DNA from: Posidoniimonas polymericola | Lineage (GTDB): Bacteria; Planctomycetota; Planctomycetia; Pirellulales; Lacipirellulaceae | Length of the DNA: 64,000 nt | Assembly: GCF_007859935.1 (NCBI RefSeq) | Contig: NZ_SJPO01000008.1 | Location: 248,001 to 312,000, forward strand | Reading direction: 5' to 3' | Part shown: piece by piece, positions 51,172 to 60,249 of the stretch | Layout of the letters: the number at the start of each line of letters is the position of its first letter | Numbering within the stretch: position 1 is the first letter of the stretch | Notes under the pieces: model-generated | What the model was told of the DNA's origin: nothing | The model's input: only the letters and a program-made list of their open reading frames with translations | Databases searched by the model: none | Position numbers and translations under genes: made by a program

Positions 51172-51807
51172 ATGTCGGACATCCTGAAGGCAGAGCCGCG
51201 CGACAAGGTCGGCAAACTACACAACCGTCGCTTGCGGGCGACCGGCAAGATCCCAGCCGTGCTGTACGGCCACGGCGAGGGCTCGGTTAGCCTGACGCTT
51301 GCCAAGGAGCAGCTGCGGACCGTGCTGCGGCACGGCGGCAAGCTGGTTGAGCTGCAGGGCGCCGCCAGCGGCCAGGCCCTGCTGCAGGACCTGCAGTGGG
51401 ACGCCTTCGGCAAACGGCTGCTGCACGTCGACCTGCTCCGCGTGCAGGCGGGCGACCGCGTCACGGTTGAGATCCCGGTCGAGCTCAAGGGCGAAGCCCC
51501 GGGCGAGAACGAGGGCGGGGTGCTCGAATTCATTCACCACACCGTCAGCATCGAGGTTTCGCCTTCGCAGATCCCCGAGAAGCTGCACATCGACGCTTCG
51601 GGGCTGCACCTGGGCGAAAGCCTGCACGCCGACAAAATCATCGACCTGCCGAAGGACGCCAAGGTGCTGCTGGACGAGCAGGAAGTGATCGTCCACTGCG
51701 TACCGCCGGCCGGCGAGCCGGCTGACGATGAAGAGGGCGCCGTGGGCGGCGGCTCGGAGCCCGAGGTAATCGGGAAGAAGGAAGAGGACGAAGAGTCGGA
51801 TTCGTAA
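51172..51807 (+). CDS. rplY: Ribosomal protein bL25 (Ctc/TL5 long form)
   Basis: Protein of 211 residues. The N-terminal domain binds 5S rRNA (LKAEPRDKVGKLHNRRLRATGKIPAVLYGHG), and a C-terminal beta domain of the TL5/Ctc type follows (VEIPVELKGEAPG, LEFIHHTVSIEVSPSQIPEKLHID). The end is strongly acidic (KKEEDEESD). The start MSDILKAEPR (ATG 51172) has a GGAG site about 11 bp upstream. pth begins 81 bp later. Confidence 0.94.
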   Translation: MSDILKAEPRDKVGKLHNRRLRATGKIPAVLYGHGEGSVSLTLAKEQLRTVLRHGGKLVELQGAASGQALLQDLQWDAFGKRLLHVDLLRVQAGDRVTVEIPVELKGEAPGENEGGVLEFIHHTVSIEVSPSQIPEKLHIDASGLHLGESLHADKIIDLPKDAKVLLDEQEVIVHCVPPAGEPADDEEGAVGGGSEPEVIGKKEEDEESDS

Positions 51808-51888
51808 CGCCCGTTGGTCGGTCTGGGCCGGGAACGGTTTGGACCGGAGGCCGGAGGGCCTGCCTCTGGCGGCGGGAACGTCGAAGCC

Positions 51889-52446
51889 ATGAAGTTGATT
51901 GTTGGGCTGGGTAATCCTGGCAAGAAGTACGGCAAAACGCGGCACAATGTCGGGTTCGAGGCGCTGGATCTGCTCTTCGAGCGGTGGTCCGGCGAGGTCC
52001 CTCGGGCCAAGTTCGACAGCCGGGTCGCGGAGTGCCGGATTGGGAGCGAGAAATCGCTGCTGATATGGCCGCAAACCTACATGAACCGCAGCGGATTTGC
52101 CGTGCAGCAGGCGGTTGCCTTCTACAAGGCGCCTCTGGAAAACGTGCTGATCATCTGCGACGATTTCAATCTGCCTCTGGGCCGCTTGCGGTACCGGGCG
52201 GGCGGCTCCTCCGGGGGCCAAAACGGGCTGAAGGATATTATCCGGGCGGTTGGCTCCGAAGAGGCGCCGCGGCTCCGGATAGGCGTCGGCCCGGTGCCGG
52301 AGCGTTGGGACGCGGCCGACTTCGTGCTGGGGCGTTTCACCGCCGAGGAGGCGGACGAGGCTCAGGCGGCGGTAGGTCGGGCAGCCGACTCGGTCGCCCT
52401 GTGGGCCCAGAGCGGGATCGCCGACGCGATGAATCAATACAACTAG
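51889..52446 (+). CDS. pth: Peptidyl-tRNA hydrolase
   Basis: Enzyme of 185 residues that recycles peptidyl-tRNA released from ribosomes. Motifs are LIVGLGNPGKKYGKTRHNVGF, with the catalytic His after Arg, PQTYMNRSG, IICDDFNLPLGRLRYRAGGSSGGQNGLKDI-type active-site loops and RLRIGVG. ATG 51889 matches the family start. It is part of the prs-rplY-pth run, and rpsF follows after 136 bp. Confidence 0.96.
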   Translation: MKLIVGLGNPGKKYGKTRHNVGFEALDLLFERWSGEVPRAKFDSRVAECRIGSEKSLLIWPQTYMNRSGFAVQQAVAFYKAPLENVLIICDDFNLPLGRLRYRAGGSSGGQNGLKDIIRAVGSEEAPRLRIGVGPVPERWDAADFVLGRFTAEEADEAQAAVGRAADSVALWAQSGIADAMNQYN

Positions 52447-52582
52447 CTGACCGGGCGGCAGGCCAAGTGCGGCAGGCCAGGGCGGCGACTAAACGCGAGT
52501 GACGCACCCCAACGGGTAGCGTGGAACGAATTTCAAGCGGCGCTCCGGCGCCGCATTAACGGGTGATTTCGGAGGTGGCGGC

Positions 52583-52972
52583 ATGGCCGGCAACGTCTAC
52601 GAAGGGTTGTTTATCTTTGACGCCAACAAGTTTGCGCGCGACCAGTCGGCTGCCTCGGCCAGCGTCGAGCAGCACATCAGCGAGCTCGGCGGCGACGTGC
52701 TGGTGAGCCGCTTGTGGGAAGAACGCCGCTTGGCCTACCCGATCAACGGGCAGCGCAAGGGCGCCTACTGGCTGATGTACTTCAAGCTCCCCGGAACCGA
52801 GGTTGGGGCGCTCAACCGCTTGTGCGATCTCAACGACCAGGTGCTGCGTCAGCTGGTCCTGAAGATCCACCCGCGTCTGGTTGAGCCGATCCTGGCCCAC
52901 GCCACCGCGTCGCCCGAGGAGGAAGAGGAGTCCGCCGAGGAGTCCGGCGAGCCCGCCGCCACCGGCGCCTAG
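52583..52972 (+). CDS. rpsF: Ribosomal protein bS6
   Basis: Protein of 129 residues of the small subunit. It shows YEGLFIFDANKFARD, RRLAYPINGQRKGAYWLMYF and LNDQVLRQLVLKIH, then an acidic Glu-rich tail (EEEEESAEESGE). GGAGG sits 7 bp before ATG 52583. It is followed by ssb and rplI. Confidence 0.94.
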   Translation: MAGNVYEGLFIFDANKFARDQSAASASVEQHISELGGDVLVSRLWEERRLAYPINGQRKGAYWLMYFKLPGTEVGALNRLCDLNDQVLRQLVLKIHPRLVEPILAHATASPEEEEESAEESGEPAATGA

Positions 52973-53086
52973 GCGTATTGGCAGGACCGGCTTCGCCTCG
53001 CTTGCTTCGTCGCGGGCTTTAGGCTAGCCTGACTGGCGTACTGGACGCTTGTTCAGTAGGCCCTCGCCACTCCAAGGATCAGCATA

Positions 53087-53530
53087 ATGGCCAGCTACAA
53101 CCGAGTTATCCTCGTCGGCAACCTGACCCGCGACCCTGAGTTGCGGTACATCCCGAGCGGCACCGCGGTCGCTGAGATCGGGCTGGCGGTCAACGACCGC
53201 GTCAAGAAGGGCGACCAGTGGGTCGATGAAACCACCTTCGTCGACGTGACGCTTTGGTCGCGGACCGCGGAGGTCGCCAACGAGTACCTGAGCAAGGGCG
53301 CCCCGGTGCTGATCGAAGGGCGGCTGAAGCTCGACACCTGGGAAAAAGACGGTCAGAAGCGTTCCAAGTTGAAGGTGATCGCCGACAAGATGCAGATGCT
53401 CGGCGGCCGCACCGGCGGTGGCTCTGGCGGCGGGGGCCCGCGTGGCGGATCCGACGCCTACAGCCAACCCGCCCCGGCGTCGTCGTCCGCGGGCGCCAAC
53501 ATCCCGCCCGAAGACGACATCCCGTTCTGA
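53087..53530 (+). CDS. ssb: Single-stranded DNA-binding protein
   Basis: Protein of 147 residues. The OB fold starts [22 protein letters not shown] and has [19 protein letters not shown] and [13 protein letters not shown] Gly/Ser/Pro-rich linker follows. The C-terminal tip EDDIPF is the conserved site that recruits replication and repair partners. It lies between rpsF and rplI, with dnaB further on. Confidence 0.97.
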   Translation: MASYNRVILVGNLTRDPELRYIPSGTAVAEIGLAVNDRVKKGDQWVDETTFVDVTLWSRTAEVANEYLSKGAPVLIEGRLKLDTWEKDGQKRSKLKVIADKMQMLGGRTGGGSGGGGPRGGSDAYSQPAPASSSAGANIPPEDDIPF

Positions 53531-53680
53531 TCGCAGCACACACAGAGTTTCAATACTCAGAGTTCGATTCCTGCCGGCAGGCGGTCCCACGTGGCCGCGG
53601 CCCGGTGACAAATCAACCGCCGGCCCTGCCGGCCGACCGGTTCCATCAGTCCAGCGGCCCTTTTTCAAGCGAATCGTTCC

Positions 53681-54211
53681 ATGCCGACCAAGCAGAAGAA
53701 GATCAAGCGTAAGTCCAGCAACAACAAGCGCCTGCCGAAGGGCCCGCACGGCGGGTACCAGGTTCTGCTGATCCAGTCGGTCGAGCACCTTGGTTCGCAG
53801 GGCGAGGTGGTTGAGGTGAAGCCGGGCTACGCACTCAACTACCTGGTGCCGCAGGGCCTCGCGACGGTCGCCTCGGACCACCACCAGCGGATGGTCGAGA
53901 AGCACAAGGCCAAGCTGCAGCAGCTCGCCCTGCAGCGTCAGGCCGACCTCCGCAGCCGCGCCGCAGAGATCAGCAAGCAGAGCGTCACGATCGAGGCCCA
54001 GGCCACCGAAGAGGGGCACCTCTACGGCAGCGTCGGCGCCGCCGAGATCGTCGCCGCGCTCAAGAAGAGCGGCGTCACCCTGGCCGCCGACCAGGTCCGC
54101 CTGGAGGGCGTGCTCAAGGAGCTCGGCCTGTACACCGTCAAGTTCCGCCTGTCGGCCGACGTCGAGGGCGAGCTGAAGGTCTGGGTCGTCCCGGCTGTCG
54201 GCGCCGAGTAG
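53681..54211 (+). CDS. rplI: Ribosomal protein bL9
   Basis: Protein of 176 residues. The N-terminal domain shows VLLIQSVEHLGSQGEVVEVKPGYALNYLVPQGLA, a long connecting helix and a C-terminal domain with LYGSVGAAEIVAALKKSG. It has an additional basic N-terminal stretch of about 25 residues (TKQKKIKRKSSNNKRLPKG) before the family start, which may aid rRNA binding. Such a long lead is unusual. The start ATG 53681 is the only one that fits. No rpsR is found between ssb and this gene, unlike many bacteria. Confidence 0.94.
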   Translation: MPTKQKKIKRKSSNNKRLPKGPHGGYQVLLIQSVEHLGSQGEVVEVKPGYALNYLVPQGLATVASDHHQRMVEKHKAKLQQLALQRQADLRSRAAEISKQSVTIEAQATEEGHLYGSVGAAEIVAALKKSGVTLAADQVRLEGVLKELGLYTVKFRLSADVEGELKVWVVPAVGAE

Positions 54212-54263
54212 GCAGCCGACTGCTGGCCACGCCAGCCTCCCATCTGCAAAACGCTTATTCGAA

Positions 54264-54298
54264 TCGCCGCGCAGCTCCACCCTGGGGCTGCGCGGCGA
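54264..54298. terminator. Hairpin after rplI
   Basis: A 15-bp stem (54264-54278 with 54284-54298, core TCGCCGCGCAGC/GCTGCGCGGCGA, one G-U pair) has a 5-nt loop. No T run follows, so it is either a poor intrinsic terminator or a transcript-stabilising hairpin before dnaB. Confidence 0.5.
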
Positions 54299-54420
54299 AT
54301 CGCTATGCCCGTCCCCACCCAGCTTTCGGGGGGGGCGGCGGGTTGTCTCTCATCGCGCTGTTGTTGGGGCCCACGTGCGGGCGGCGGCGCAGCTAGTTTC
54401 TGGTTGACGGAGCAACAGCC

Positions 54421-55875
54421 ATGGCGTCAGGGAGAGAAAACGGCCGCAACGGCAAGGGACGCGGCGCCCGCGACTCGCAGTCGAACGGGCTCGCCCAGGA
54501 CTTCTTGGGCCGCACCCCGCCGCAGAGTCCCGAGGCGGAACGCGCCGTGCTGGGCAGCCTGCTGCTGCTCCCCGAGGTCTTCGACGACGTGGCCCTCTTG
54601 GTGTCGGCCGAGGACTTCAGTGGCGACGCCAACGCGCGGCTGTACCGCCACATCCAGAACATGCACTCCGAGGGCGTGTCGATCGACGTCGTGCTGCTGG
54701 TGCAGCGTCTGAAGGACGCCGGCGAGTACGAATCGATCGGCGGCGGCGCCTACCTGGCCGAGATCGGCGAGGCGGTGCCGACCGCCGCGCACGCCGAGTA
54801 CTACGCCAAGATCGTCCGGGAGAAGTCGATCCTCCGCTCGCTGATCCACGCGGGCGCCGACATCCTGACCGACGCCTTCGACGCCGGCATGGACCCCCGC
54901 AGCGTGCTGAGCCGCGCGGAGGAACGGGTCTTCAGCATCCTCGAGGAGAAGGGGCAGGGTCAGGTCAACTCCATCCGCGACGTGCTGCAGGCGTCGCTCG
55001 CGCGGATGAACGACCGCATGCAGGAAGGCCACGACGCGGGCGGCGTCGAGTCCGGCTTCGACGACTTCGACGAGATGACCGGCGGCATGCACGGCTCGGA
55101 ATTGATCATCCTCGCCGCCCGACCTTCGATGGGCAAAACAGCGTTGGCGATGAACATCGTTGAGCACGTGGCGGTCGACTGCGGCCAGCCCGTGCTGTTT
55201 GTCAGCCTCGAAATGTCGGCGATCGAGCTGGCCGACCGGCTGCTCTGCTCCCGCGCCCGGGTGAGTGGCCACCGCCTGCGGAACGGTCAGATCACGGGTG
55301 AGGAGAGCAGCAAGCTGATCCAGGTCGCCGGCGAGATCAGCTCGGCGCCGCTGTTCATCGACGACTCGCCGAGCCGCACGATGACCGAGATCTCGGCCGT
55401 GGCGCGGCGGATCAAGCGGCGCGACGGCCTCGGACTGATCGCCATCGACTACCTGCAGTTGATCGACCCGGACCAGCCGAGCGACCCGCGGCAGGAGCAG
55501 GTCGCCAAGATCGCCCGCCGCCTGAAGGGCCTGGCGCGCGAGCTCGACGTGCCGGTGCTGTGCCTCGGCCAGCTCAACCGGCAGGTAGAGAACTCTCGTG
55601 ACAACAAGCCGCAGCTCAGCAACCTGCGTGAGTCCGGCGCCATCGAGCAGGACGCCGACGTCGTCATGTTTGTGCACCGCGAGGAGTACTACCAGACCAA
55701 CGAGGAAGACCGCGAACGCTGCCGCGGCGAGGCGGAGCTGCTGATCCGCAAGCAGCGTAACGGCCCGGTCGGCGACGTGAAGCTCACCTGGCTGCACGAC
55801 TACACCCGGTTCGTGAACGCGGCTCCGCAGCGGTACGACGACCTGCCGAGCTACGGCGGGGACGATTCGTTCTAG
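54421..55875 (+). CDS. dnaB: Replicative DNA helicase
   Basis: Hexameric helicase of 484 residues. The N-terminal domain has AERAVLGSLLLLPEVFDDVALLV. The RecA-like domain has ILAARPSMGKTALAMN (Walker A), LFVSLEMSAIELADRLL, LIAIDYLQLI (Walker B), QLNRQVENSRDNKPQLSNLRESGAIEQDAD and FVHREEYY. No intein is present. The first 30 residues form a basic, low-complexity extension. It follows rplI and precedes the MMPL transporter gene. Confidence 0.97.
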   Translation: MASGRENGRNGKGRGARDSQSNGLAQDFLGRTPPQSPEAERAVLGSLLLLPEVFDDVALLVSAEDFSGDANARLYRHIQNMHSEGVSIDVVLLVQRLKDAGEYESIGGGAYLAEIGEAVPTAAHAEYYAKIVREKSILRSLIHAGADILTDAFDAGMDPRSVLSRAEERVFSILEEKGQGQVNSIRDVLQASLARMNDRMQEGHDAGGVESGFDDFDEMTGGMHGSELIILAARPSMGKTALAMNIVEHVAVDCGQPVLFVSLEMSAIELADRLLCSRARVSGHRLRNGQITGEESSKLIQVAGEISSAPLFIDDSPSRTMTEISAVARRIKRRDGLGLIAIDYLQLIDPDQPSDPRQEQVAKIARRLKGLARELDVPVLCLGQLNRQVENSRDNKPQLSNLRESGAIEQDADVVMFVHREEYYQTNEEDRERCRGEAELLIRKQRNGPVGDVKLTWLHDYTRFVNAAPQRYDDLPSYGGDDSF

Positions 55876-55995
55876 CGGGGTGCGGCCGGCCGCCGGGCAG
55901 GACCGACGACTCGCTCCTTGGCCGCCGGCCTTCCAACGGCTACGCTGCAGGACTAGCCAGTCGGTTTTCCGCCCTCTCGCCCGGCCCGCGTTCGC

Positions 55996-58314
55996 ATGCC
56001 CGCCCGAATCCTGCGCCAACTCGCCAATAAGCACTGGGTGATCGTGCTGCTGGCGTGGGTGGCGCTGGCGGTGTCGCTGCGGCTGGTTGCCCCCGACTGG
56101 GAGACCGTCGCCCACGAGGGCGACCTCGAGCACCTGCCGCGGACCGCCGCCAGCGTGGCGGCCGACGAGCTCCTGCGGGAAGCGTTCCCCGAGGAGTCGA
56201 GCCACAGCGAGGTCGTGCTGCTGTTCGACCGCGACGGCGACCCGCTCACGGTCGCCGACCGCCAGTTCGCGCTCGACGTCGCTCTGCTGCTGGAAGGGGA
56301 GGGGGGCGAGCTGCCGATCGTTGGCGTCTGGCACGCCAAACGCCCGCTGGTGAGCCGCATGCTGCTCGCCCCCGGTGGCGCGGCCGAGATGGTGATCCTC
56401 CGCCTCAGCAACCCGCTGATGTCGGTCGACAATATCCGGGTGCTCAAGAGCATCGAAGACCAGATCGGCGCCCGCATGGTGAACGCCCCCGTGGGGCTTC
56501 GGTTCTCGCTTACGGGCTCGGCCGCCATCGGCGCGGAGACGCTCGCCGCCGCCCGCGAGAGCCTGCAGGCGACCCACCAAGCGACGCTGCTGCTGGTGCT
56601 GGCCTGCCTGGTGCTGATCTACCGGGCGCCGCTGTTGGTGCTGGTGCCGCTGGCGACCATCGGCTTGTCGGTGTCGGTGGCGATGAGCCTGATCGTGCTG
56701 CTCGCCAACGTCCTCGGGCCGGGCGGCGCGCTGGACGTGGGGCTGAAGGTCTTCACGACCACGCGGGTGTTTGTCATTGTGATCCTGTTTGGCGCGGGGA
56801 CCGACTACTGCCTGTTCCTGATCGCCCGCTACCGGGAAGAGCTCGGCCGCGGGGTGACGCCCCACCGGGCGCCCGGCATCGCACTGCGCAACGTGAGCGG
56901 CGCCCTGGCGGGCAGCGCGCTGACGACGATCCTGGGCCTCGGGGTCATGGCGTTCGCGGAGTACGGCAAGTTCGCCTCGAGCGGGCCGATCATCGCGCTC
57001 TGCCTGGCGGTCGCGTTGGCGGCCTGCGTCAGCTTCGCGCCGTCGCTCCTGAGGGCGCTCGGCCCGCGGGTATTCTGGCCCGGCGGCGCGCCGACCGAGG
57101 ACCCGGTCGACGACACGTGGGGCGTCTGGGCGACCGTGGCCGACACGGTCCTCGCCCGCCCGGCCGCCGTGCTGTTCGTCTGCGTCGCCGTGATGTCGCC
57201 GCTGGTGTGGTTCGGCTGGCACGCGCCGACCGAGCACAACCTGCTGGCGAGCCTGCCGCAGCAGAGCCGGTCGCTGGAGGGCGCGAAGCTCGTGGGCCGG
57301 TACTTCGGCGATGGCTGGCTCGCGCCCATGAAGCTCGTCGTGCGGTTGCCGGGCGCCGACCTCAGCGTCCCCGACGCACGGTATGACGTCGCTCTGCTGC
57401 ACAACGCGCTGTACGACCTGCCGGGCGTGCAGGACGTCCGCAGCCCCTACCTGCCGACCGGCGGGGACCCCAAGCAGCAGCGGCGGTTCTCGTTTGCGGC
57501 GCTGTACAGCTCCGCGGCGGCCGGCAGCCCGCTGTCGATCAACTCTTTCGTCTCCAGCGCGCGGGGCTACAGCGGCGAGGTGCTGCAGATGTCGCTGATC
57601 CTGGCGGGCGACCCGTTTGGCCAGGCGGGTCGCGACATGGTCCCGGCGATCCGGGAGTCGCTGCGGCAAATCAACAACCTCCCCAAGCTGCGCGGCGAGC
57701 CCAACCCGTGGCGCGACGCCGAGTTCCGCCTGGCCGGCGCCACGCCCGGCCTGGTCGACCTCGAGCGGGTCGCGGCGACCGATCAGCGGACGATCCAGCT
57801 CTACAGCGTGCTCGCCGTCCTGGCGGTGCTGCTCGTGCTGACCCGCCGCCCGCTGGCGTGCCTGTACTTGGTGGCGACCGTCCTGCTGAGCTACTGGGTC
57901 ACCCTCGGCGCGACCGACCTGTTCTTCGGCTGGCTGTGGGGCCCGACCTACCACGGCCTCGACTGGAAGGCGCCGATCTTCCTGTTCGTGATCCTCGTCG
58001 CGGTGGGGCAGGACTACAACATCTACCTCACCACCCGCGTGCTGGAAGAGCAGCGGCGGCTCGGGCCGCGCGAGGGCCTCCGCCGGGCGATCATCCAGAC
58101 CGGCGGCATCATCACCAGCTGCGGCGTGATCATGGCCGGCACGTTCGTGTCGATGATGGCGGGCAGCCTGCGGGGCATGATCGAGCTCGGCTTCGCGCTC
58201 TCGCTCGGCGTCGTGCTCGACACGTTCGTCGTGCGGACGCTGCTGGTGCCGTGCTACTTTTCCCTAGTTTTAAGTTGGCAGGAGCGGGGTTTTCGCGTGA
58301 AGGGAAAAGTTTGA
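55996..58314 (+). CDS. MMPL/RND-superfamily transporter
   Basis: Membrane protein of 772 residues with about 12 hydrophobic segments in two halves. Each half has a large periplasmic loop after the first segment. The MMPL signature occurs twice: FGAGTDYCLFLIARYREEL and AVGQDYNIYLTTRVLEEQRR, both with the GxDY-type residues used in proton coupling. An unusual feature is an opening in which periplasmic loop 1 holds only a short domain. Substrates of such proteins are lipids, hopanoids or drugs; this one is not known. It follows dnaB after 120 bp. Confidence 0.88.
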   Translation: MPARILRQLANKHWVIVLLAWVALAVSLRLVAPDWETVAHEGDLEHLPRTAASVAADELLREAFPEESSHSEVVLLFDRDGDPLTVADRQFALDVALLLEGEGGELPIVGVWHAKRPLVSRMLLAPGGAAEMVILRLSNPLMSVDNIRVLKSIEDQIGARMVNAPVGLRFSLTGSAAIGAETLAAARESLQATHQATLLLVLACLVLIYRAPLLVLVPLATIGLSVSVAMSLIVLLANVLGPGGALDVGLKVFTTTRVFVIVILFGAGTDYCLFLIARYREELGRGVTPHRAPGIALRNVSGALAGSALTTILGLGVMAFAEYGKFASSGPIIALCLAVALAACVSFAPSLLRALGPRVFWPGGAPTEDPVDDTWGVWATVADTVLARPAAVLFVCVAVMSPLVWFGWHAPTEHNLLASLPQQSRSLEGAKLVGRYFGDGWLAPMKLVVRLPGADLSVPDARYDVALLHNALYDLPGVQDVRSPYLPTGGDPKQQRRFSFAALYSSAAAGSPLSINSFVSSARGYSGEVLQMSLILAGDPFGQAGRDMVPAIRESLRQINNLPKLRGEPNPWRDAEFRLAGATPGLVDLERVAATDQRTIQLYSVLAVLAVLLVLTRRPLACLYLVATVLLSYWVTLGATDLFFGWLWGPTYHGLDWKAPIFLFVILVAVGQDYNIYLTTRVLEEQRRLGPREGLRRAIIQTGGIITSCGVIMAGTFVSMMAGSLRGMIELGFALSLGVVLDTFVVRTLLVPCYFSLVLSWQERGFRVKGKV

Positions 58315-58408
58315 ACCCGGCGCGCCAATCGTCCATAATCCTACTTCGGTAAGCGGCGCCCCTGGCTCGGCGACGCGGCGGTCACTTCTCTTTTTTTAAG
58401 GTCGATTG

Positions 58409-59821
58409 ATGAAGCACACGAACCTGGACCGGCGGGGATTCATAAAGGCGGGCGCCCTCACGGCGGGGGCCGGCGGGCTGCTGTCCGGCGGTCTGCTGCC
58501 CGGCGTCGCGAGCGCCGAGGACACCCCCCCCGCGCCCAACGACAAGATCCGCTTCGGCTTCGTCGGCACCGGCGACCGATTCATGGGCATCTTCCGCGGC
58601 GCGTGCCAGTTCGGACCGGCCATCGCCCTGGCCGACGTCGACGCCGTGCACCGGGGCCGCGCCTACGAGGCGGTACGCGACCAGAACAACCGCAACGGGC
58701 ACGGCGGCGACCTGCTGCACTTCGAAGACTACCGCCGCGTGCTCGACCGTGACGACATCGACGCCGTGATGGTTGTCACGCCCGACCACTGGCACTCGAA
58801 GATCGTCATCGAGGCCATGCAGTCCGGCAAGGACGTCTACTGCGAGAAGCCCCTCACGCTGACCATCCGCGAGGGCCAGCAGATCCTCGAGACCATCGAC
58901 AAGACCGGCCGCGTCCTGCAGGTCGGCACCCAGCAGCGGACCGAGATGGGCCAGATGTTTGCCAAGGCCACGGCCCTGGTGCACCACGGCCGGGTCGGCA
59001 AGCTGCAGCACCTGACCTGCGCGATCGGCGGCTCGCTCCCCGCACGGCCGATCCCCGTGATCGACGTCCCCGCCCAGCTCAACTGGGAGAGGTGGCAGGG
59101 CCAGACCCCGCTGACCGACTTCCGCGCCGACGCGGCGTACGGCTCGGTGCCGTACAACCCCAACGGCCGCGCCCACTACACCTTCCGCTGGTTCTACGAG
59201 TACTCCGGCGGCAAGCTGACCGACTGGGGAGCCCACCACGTCGACATCGCGATGTGGGCCGCCCAGAAGAGCGGCGGCCCGGTCGGCCGGATCGAGATCG
59301 ACCCGCTCGAGGTCAACCACCCCGTGCCGTTCAAGGACGGCTACCCCACCCAGGACGACCGCTTCAACTGCGCCACCAGCTTCAAGGTGCGGTGCACCTT
59401 CGAGGACGGCCTGGTGATGGACATCCGCGACCGCGCCGACGATCTTGGTTTCGACAACGGCATCCTGTTCGAGGGCGACAAGCAGCGGCTGTTCGTCAAC
59501 CGCGGCAAGCTGACCGGCGCCCCGGTCGAGGAGCTCAAGGACAACCCGCTGCCGGACGACTACTTCGAGCAGCTCTACGGCCGCCCGGCGCCCAAGTCGC
59601 ACATGGGCGACTTTGTCGACAGCATCCGCAGCCGCCGCCAGCCGATCTCCGACGCCGCCTCGCACCACCGGGCGCTGTCGGTCTGCCACGCGACCAACAT
59701 CGCGATGCGGCTCGGCCGCAAGCTGGTCTACGACACCGACCGCGAGCAGTTCGTCGACGACCCCCAGGCCGACTCGTTCATCGCCCGCGAGCAGCGCGAA
59801 GGGTACGAGATCAACGTGTAG
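58409..59821 (+). CDS. Tat-exported Gfo/Idh/MocA oxidoreductase
   Basis: Protein of 470 residues. The twin-arginine signal NLDRRGFIKAGALTAGAGGLL (about 5-25) directs the folded, cofactor-loaded enzyme to the periplasm. The Rossmann motif IRFGFVGTGDRFMG, VMVVTPDHWHSK and VYCEKPLTL (EKP motif) follow, then a C-terminal alpha/beta domain with YSGGKLTDWGAHHVDIAMWA and SHMGDFVDSIRSRRQPISDA. The substrate is probably a sugar or inositol derivative, but is not determinable. AAGG is 7 bp before ATG 58409. The stop codon directly abuts a heptamer repeat tract. Confidence 0.9.
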   Translation: MKHTNLDRRGFIKAGALTAGAGGLLSGGLLPGVASAEDTPPAPNDKIRFGFVGTGDRFMGIFRGACQFGPAIALADVDAVHRGRAYEAVRDQNNRNGHGGDLLHFEDYRRVLDRDDIDAVMVVTPDHWHSKIVIEAMQSGKDVYCEKPLTLTIREGQQILETIDKTGRVLQVGTQQRTEMGQMFAKATALVHHGRVGKLQHLTCAIGGSLPARPIPVIDVPAQLNWERWQGQTPLTDFRADAAYGSVPYNPNGRAHYTFRWFYEYSGGKLTDWGAHHVDIAMWAAQKSGGPVGRIEIDPLEVNHPVPFKDGYPTQDDRFNCATSFKVRCTFEDGLVMDIRDRADDLGFDNGILFEGDKQRLFVNRGKLTGAPVEELKDNPLPDDYFEQLYGRPAPKSHMGDFVDSIRSRRQPISDAASHHRALSVCHATNIAMRLGRKLVYDTDREQFVDDPQADSFIAREQREGYEINV

Positions 59822-59975
59822 CAGTGGTCAGTGGTCAGTGGTCAGTGGTCAGTGGTCAGTGGTCTGTGGTCTGTGGTCTGTGGTCTGTGGTCTGTTGGCT
59901 GTTGGCTGTTGGCTGTTGGCTGTTGGCTGTTGGCTGTTGGCTGTTGGCTGTTGGCTGTTGGCTGTTGGCTGTTGG
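59822..59975. repeat. Heptamer tandem repeat, 22 units
   Basis: Starting at the base after the stop codon of the preceding gene are six copies of CAGTGGT (59822-59863), four of CTGTGGT (59864-59891) and twelve of CTGTTGG (59892-59975). Each block is exact, and the blocks differ from each other by one base or a shift. The 7-bp period, which is not a multiple of 3, and the position outside any gene point to a minisatellite formed by replication slippage. Confidence 0.95.
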
Positions 59976-60005
59976 CAGCAATGCCGCGCAGCGGCGAGCA
60001 CAATC

Positions 60006-60028
60006 CCTCTCCCCAAAGGGGGGAGAGG
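60006..60028. repeat. C-run/G-run palindrome
   Basis: CCTCTCCCC (60006-60014) and GGGGAGAGG (60020-60028) make a 9-bp stem. It is a further member of the GC-rich hairpins near 3.95 and 33.3 kb. The whole gene-free stretch 59822-60393 otherwise holds the heptamer tract and the two palindromes that follow. Confidence 0.7.
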
Positions 60029-60086
60029 CTAGGAGAGGGGGCCAAGAAACAGTGGAGCGTAGCTCCTCCATCTCTTACTCCCCACG

Positions 60087-60135
60087 CGACTTTTGTCCCC
60101 AATTCCGACCCGCAATTATAGGGACAAAAGTCGCC
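60087..60135. repeat. TTTTGTCC/GGACAAAA palindrome, copy 4
   Basis: GCGACTTTTGTCCC (60087-60100) and GGGACAAAAGTCGC (60122-60135) are perfect 14-bp inverted copies with a 21-bp spacer, the best-conserved copy of the family in the window. Confidence 0.85.
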
Positions 60136-60213
60136 GCCCACCGCACGCCCCGAGGCCCATTTCACCCTGCTATAGCAGCCTCGACGCGATTGGCCCCCAT
60201 TCTTGAGTTCCGA

Positions 60214-60249
60214 CTTTTGTCCCTTTCTGCACGTCAGCAGGGACAAAAG
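60214..60249. repeat. TTTTGTCC/GGACAAAA palindrome, copy 5
   Basis: CTTTTGTCCC (60214-60223) and GGGACAAAAG (60240-60249) are perfect inverted copies with a 16-bp spacer. Confidence 0.78.

Noticed and set aside
53560-53580. tRNA T-arm-like AGTTCGATTCC before rplI
   Set aside because: No acceptor stem, D-arm or anticodon arm can be drawn around it.
54427-57954. Minus-strand open frame of 1175 codons opposite dnaB and the MMPL gene
   Set aside because: It lies exactly opposite two well-supported genes, has no motifs, and long antisense frames are expected at this GC content.
59822-59975. CRISPR array
   Set aside because: The repeat unit is 7 bp with no spacers, and no cas genes are present.
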